A stretch of 18,258 bases of DNA, taken from contig JAJZZW010000021.1 in assembly GCA_021797385.1 (NCBI GenBank), forward strand, positions 1-18,258. The letters are read 5' to 3'. Positions 16,829 to 18,258 of this stretch are shown here, piece after piece. A program made the position numbers and the translations under genes. The stretch comes from Thermoplasmata archaeon. GTDB lineage: Archaea > Thermoplasmatota > Thermoplasmata > Thermoplasmatales > Thermoplasmataceae. The notes beneath the pieces were generated by a model, which was not told where the DNA came from, did not search any database, and saw only the letters and a program-made list of their open reading frames with translations. Position 1 is the first letter of the stretch. Each line of letters opens with the position of its first letter.

Positions 16829-17737
16829 ATGGAAGTTACAAAACGCAGTTATTCCTCTTCGGCAAACCTGGGACCTGGCTATGATATACTATCACTGGCA
16901 CATATGGCATTTTTCGATTCTGTTACCGTGAAAAAAATAGATGAGGATGGCATAAAAATTATATCAGATTCCACACCGGAGAATCCCGAATATAATTCCG
17001 CCGGACTGGGCATATTGAAAGTACTGGAGGACAAGGATATTGATCAGGGACTTGAACTTAAAATTACAAAGGGGGTCCCTATTGGCCTTGGACTTGGAAG
17101 CAGCGGGGCATCCTCATCAGCAGCTGTTAAGGCGGTGAATGAATTGCTTGAGCTGAATATGAGTCCTGATGAGATGGTATATTATTCCATGTACGGGGAA
17201 ATAGCGGCCTGTGGTTCTGCCCATCCCGATAACGTCTCATCCGGTATATACGGGGGATTAACCCTCATAAGCTCAACATCCCCGGTAAAGGTAAGGAAAA
17301 TAAAAATAAATTATGATATGAAATTGATTCTGGTAATTCCGCATGCAAATATAAAAAAGAAAACCGAGCAGGCAAGATCCATGGTTCCGGCAAATATCAG
17401 CATGGCCGAGCATGTGCTGCATTCCTCGAGGATTTCCACAATGCTTTACGGGTTTATGAATGGAGATCGCGATGCCATAAGAGAGGGCATGATGGATGAC
17501 ATAGTAGAAAAATCAAGGGAGTCCATGTTTCCGTATTACCGGGAAATCAGAAAGAAAGCAATTGCCGGAAACGCTGTTTCATGCTGTGTGAGCGGTGCAG
17601 GCCCATCAATTTTAATATTCACCGATGGGAAAACAAAAAAGGATGAGATTATCTCAGATGTCAAGGGAATAATGGGTTACTATAACTCAAAATACACCCT
17701 AATGGAGACATTAATTCTGGAGGATTATAATGATTAA
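16829..17737 (+). CDS. thrB: homoserine kinase (GHMP family)
   Basis: This 302-residue GHMP kinase phosphorylates homoserine to O-phosphohomoserine. SSANLGPGYDILSLA (10-24) is the N-terminal substrate motif, and PIGLGLGSSGASSSAAV (84-100) is the ATP-binding motif 2. CGSAHPDNVSSGIYGG matches the HxDNV...GG stretch of ThrB, and CCVSGAGPSILIF is motif 3. The length is normal. It overlaps the next gene, a cystathionine gamma-synthase-family enzyme, by 8 bp, so the two are co-translated. That pairing suggests that O-phosphohomoserine feeds both threonine and transsulfuration or methionine synthesis. The family also includes mevalonate kinases, but the DNV motif and length favour ThrB. Confidence 0.9.
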   Translation: MEVTKRSYSSSANLGPGYDILSLAHMAFFDSVTVKKIDEDGIKIISDSTPENPEYNSAGLGILKVLEDKDIDQGLELKITKGVPIGLGLGSSGASSSAAVKAVNELLELNMSPDEMVYYSMYGEIAACGSAHPDNVSSGIYGGLTLISSTSPVKVRKIKINYDMKLILVIPHANIKKKTEQARSMVPANISMAEHVLHSSRISTMLYGFMNGDRDAIREGMMDDIVEKSRESMFPYYREIRKKAIAGNAVSCCVSGAGPSILIFTDGKTKKDEIISDVKGIMGYYNSKYTLMETLILEDYND

Positions 17738-18258
17738 TGATGGTATTAAAAATATATATGCAAAGCCGGTTACATTTCCCATATACCAGACCAGTTCATA
17801 CATAGTCCCTGAGGGTGAAAAATACAGGTATACAAGGGAATACAATCCCACCGTGGAGAACCTTGGAAAGGAAATAATGCATATCGAAGGATCTGAGGAT
17901 TATAATGTATTTTCCTCCGGCATGGGGGCAATAACAACAACCCTGCTGGCCCTTGCCAGCCCCGGAGATAGGATATTGACGCACCTTGATACCTTTGCCA
18001 GATCATATCATTTCATAAAGGACTTCATGGGGAAGTGGGGGATAAAAACGGATATATCTATACCGGGAACTGAAAATATAATCAGTTCAATAAGGAAAGA
18101 TACAAAAATCGTATTTATTGAGAGCGTTACCAACCCGATCCTCAGAGTAAACGATATAAAGGCTATATCTGAACGCTGCAGGGAAGTTGATGCACTGCTT
18201 ATAGTGGATTCCACTGTTCCAACACCGTATAATATCAAATCGATAAAACTTGGTGCTG
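17730..18258 (+). CDS. cystathionine gamma-synthase/lyase family PLP enzyme, 5' part
   Basis: An open frame from ATG 17730 runs off the right edge after 176 codons. A strong Shine-Dalgarno site, GGAGGAT (17719-17725), lies four bases upstream, and the start overlaps the end of thrB by 8 bp. YTREYNPTVENL (34-45), FSSGMGAI (61-68), FIESVTNP (129-136) and IVDSTVPTP (158-166, with PLP-contacting D160) match the Cys/Met-metabolism PLP family. The aromatic that stacks on PLP is Phe (F89) where Tyr is usual. The PLP lysine lies beyond the window. It could be a cystathionine gamma-synthase, a gamma-lyase or a homoserine sulfhydrylase. The thrB coupling favours a biosynthetic enzyme using O-phosphohomoserine. 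Confidence 0.85.
   Translation, partial: MINDGIKNIYAKPVTFPIYQTSSYIVPEGEKYRYTREYNPTVENLGKEIMHIEGSEDYNVFSSGMGAITTTLLALASPGDRILTHLDTFARSYHFIKDFMGKWGIKTDISIPGTENIISSIRKDTKIVFIESVTNPILRVNDIKAISERCREVDALLIVDSTVPTPYNIKSIKLGA

Overview
The window looks like chromosomal DNA of an acidophilic euryarchaeon of the order Thermoplasmatales, most likely a Ferroplasma- or Acidiplasma-like organism. Four things point there: a two-ring AAA+ ATPase that closely resembles Thermoplasma VAT, archaeal aRF1 and archaeal-type UMP kinase, a low-GC genome that favours AGG/AGA arginine codons, and TATA boxes about 24-28 bp upstream of start codons, which implies leaderless mRNAs. An arsRB pair without arsC also fits Ferroplasma. 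The placement is inference; no rRNA is present. I saw no tRNA, rRNA, CRISPR array, insertion sequence or prophage.

Layout, left to right. The C-terminal tail of an unidentified membrane protein (+) meets an MFS transporter (-). A 362-bp divergent region follows and holds a possible small transcript. Next come a LeuC/LeuD-family hydro-lyase pair (+), a second MFS transporter (-), a YfcE-like metallophosphoesterase (-), arsR-arsB (+), a homocitrate synthase-like enzyme (-), a BadF/BadG-type sugar kinase (+), a PadR regulator with an ABC-2 exporter (ATPase plus permease, +), pyrH (-), prf1/aRF1 (+), an MthK-like potassium channel (+), VAT/Cdc48 (-), thrB (+), and the start of a cystathionine gamma-synthase-family gene that runs off the right edge.

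The genes form short transcription units, not one large cluster. Amino-acid metabolism recurs. The homocitrate synthase-like enzyme and the aconitase-superfamily pair could be successive steps of an aminoadipate-type chain elongation, but the small subunit lacks the usual specificity loop. The thrB/cystathionine synthase pair suggests O-phosphohomoserine as the branch point for threonine and methionine. arsRB is an arsenite sensor and efflux unit. padR-ABC is a self-regulated exporter module of unknown cargo. pyrH, prf1 and vat are housekeeping genes.

Two architectural features stand out. First, promoter-proximal genes look leaderless, while most genes inside operons carry good Shine-Dalgarno sites. 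Second, all five convergent gene pairs end within -21 to +2 bp of each other, so the transcription terminators must lie inside the opposing coding sequences. The strongest individual leads are a probable internal start giving a free RCK subunit of the potassium channel, and the non-canonical LeuC/LeuD-like pair. No wholly new multi-gene system is evident.
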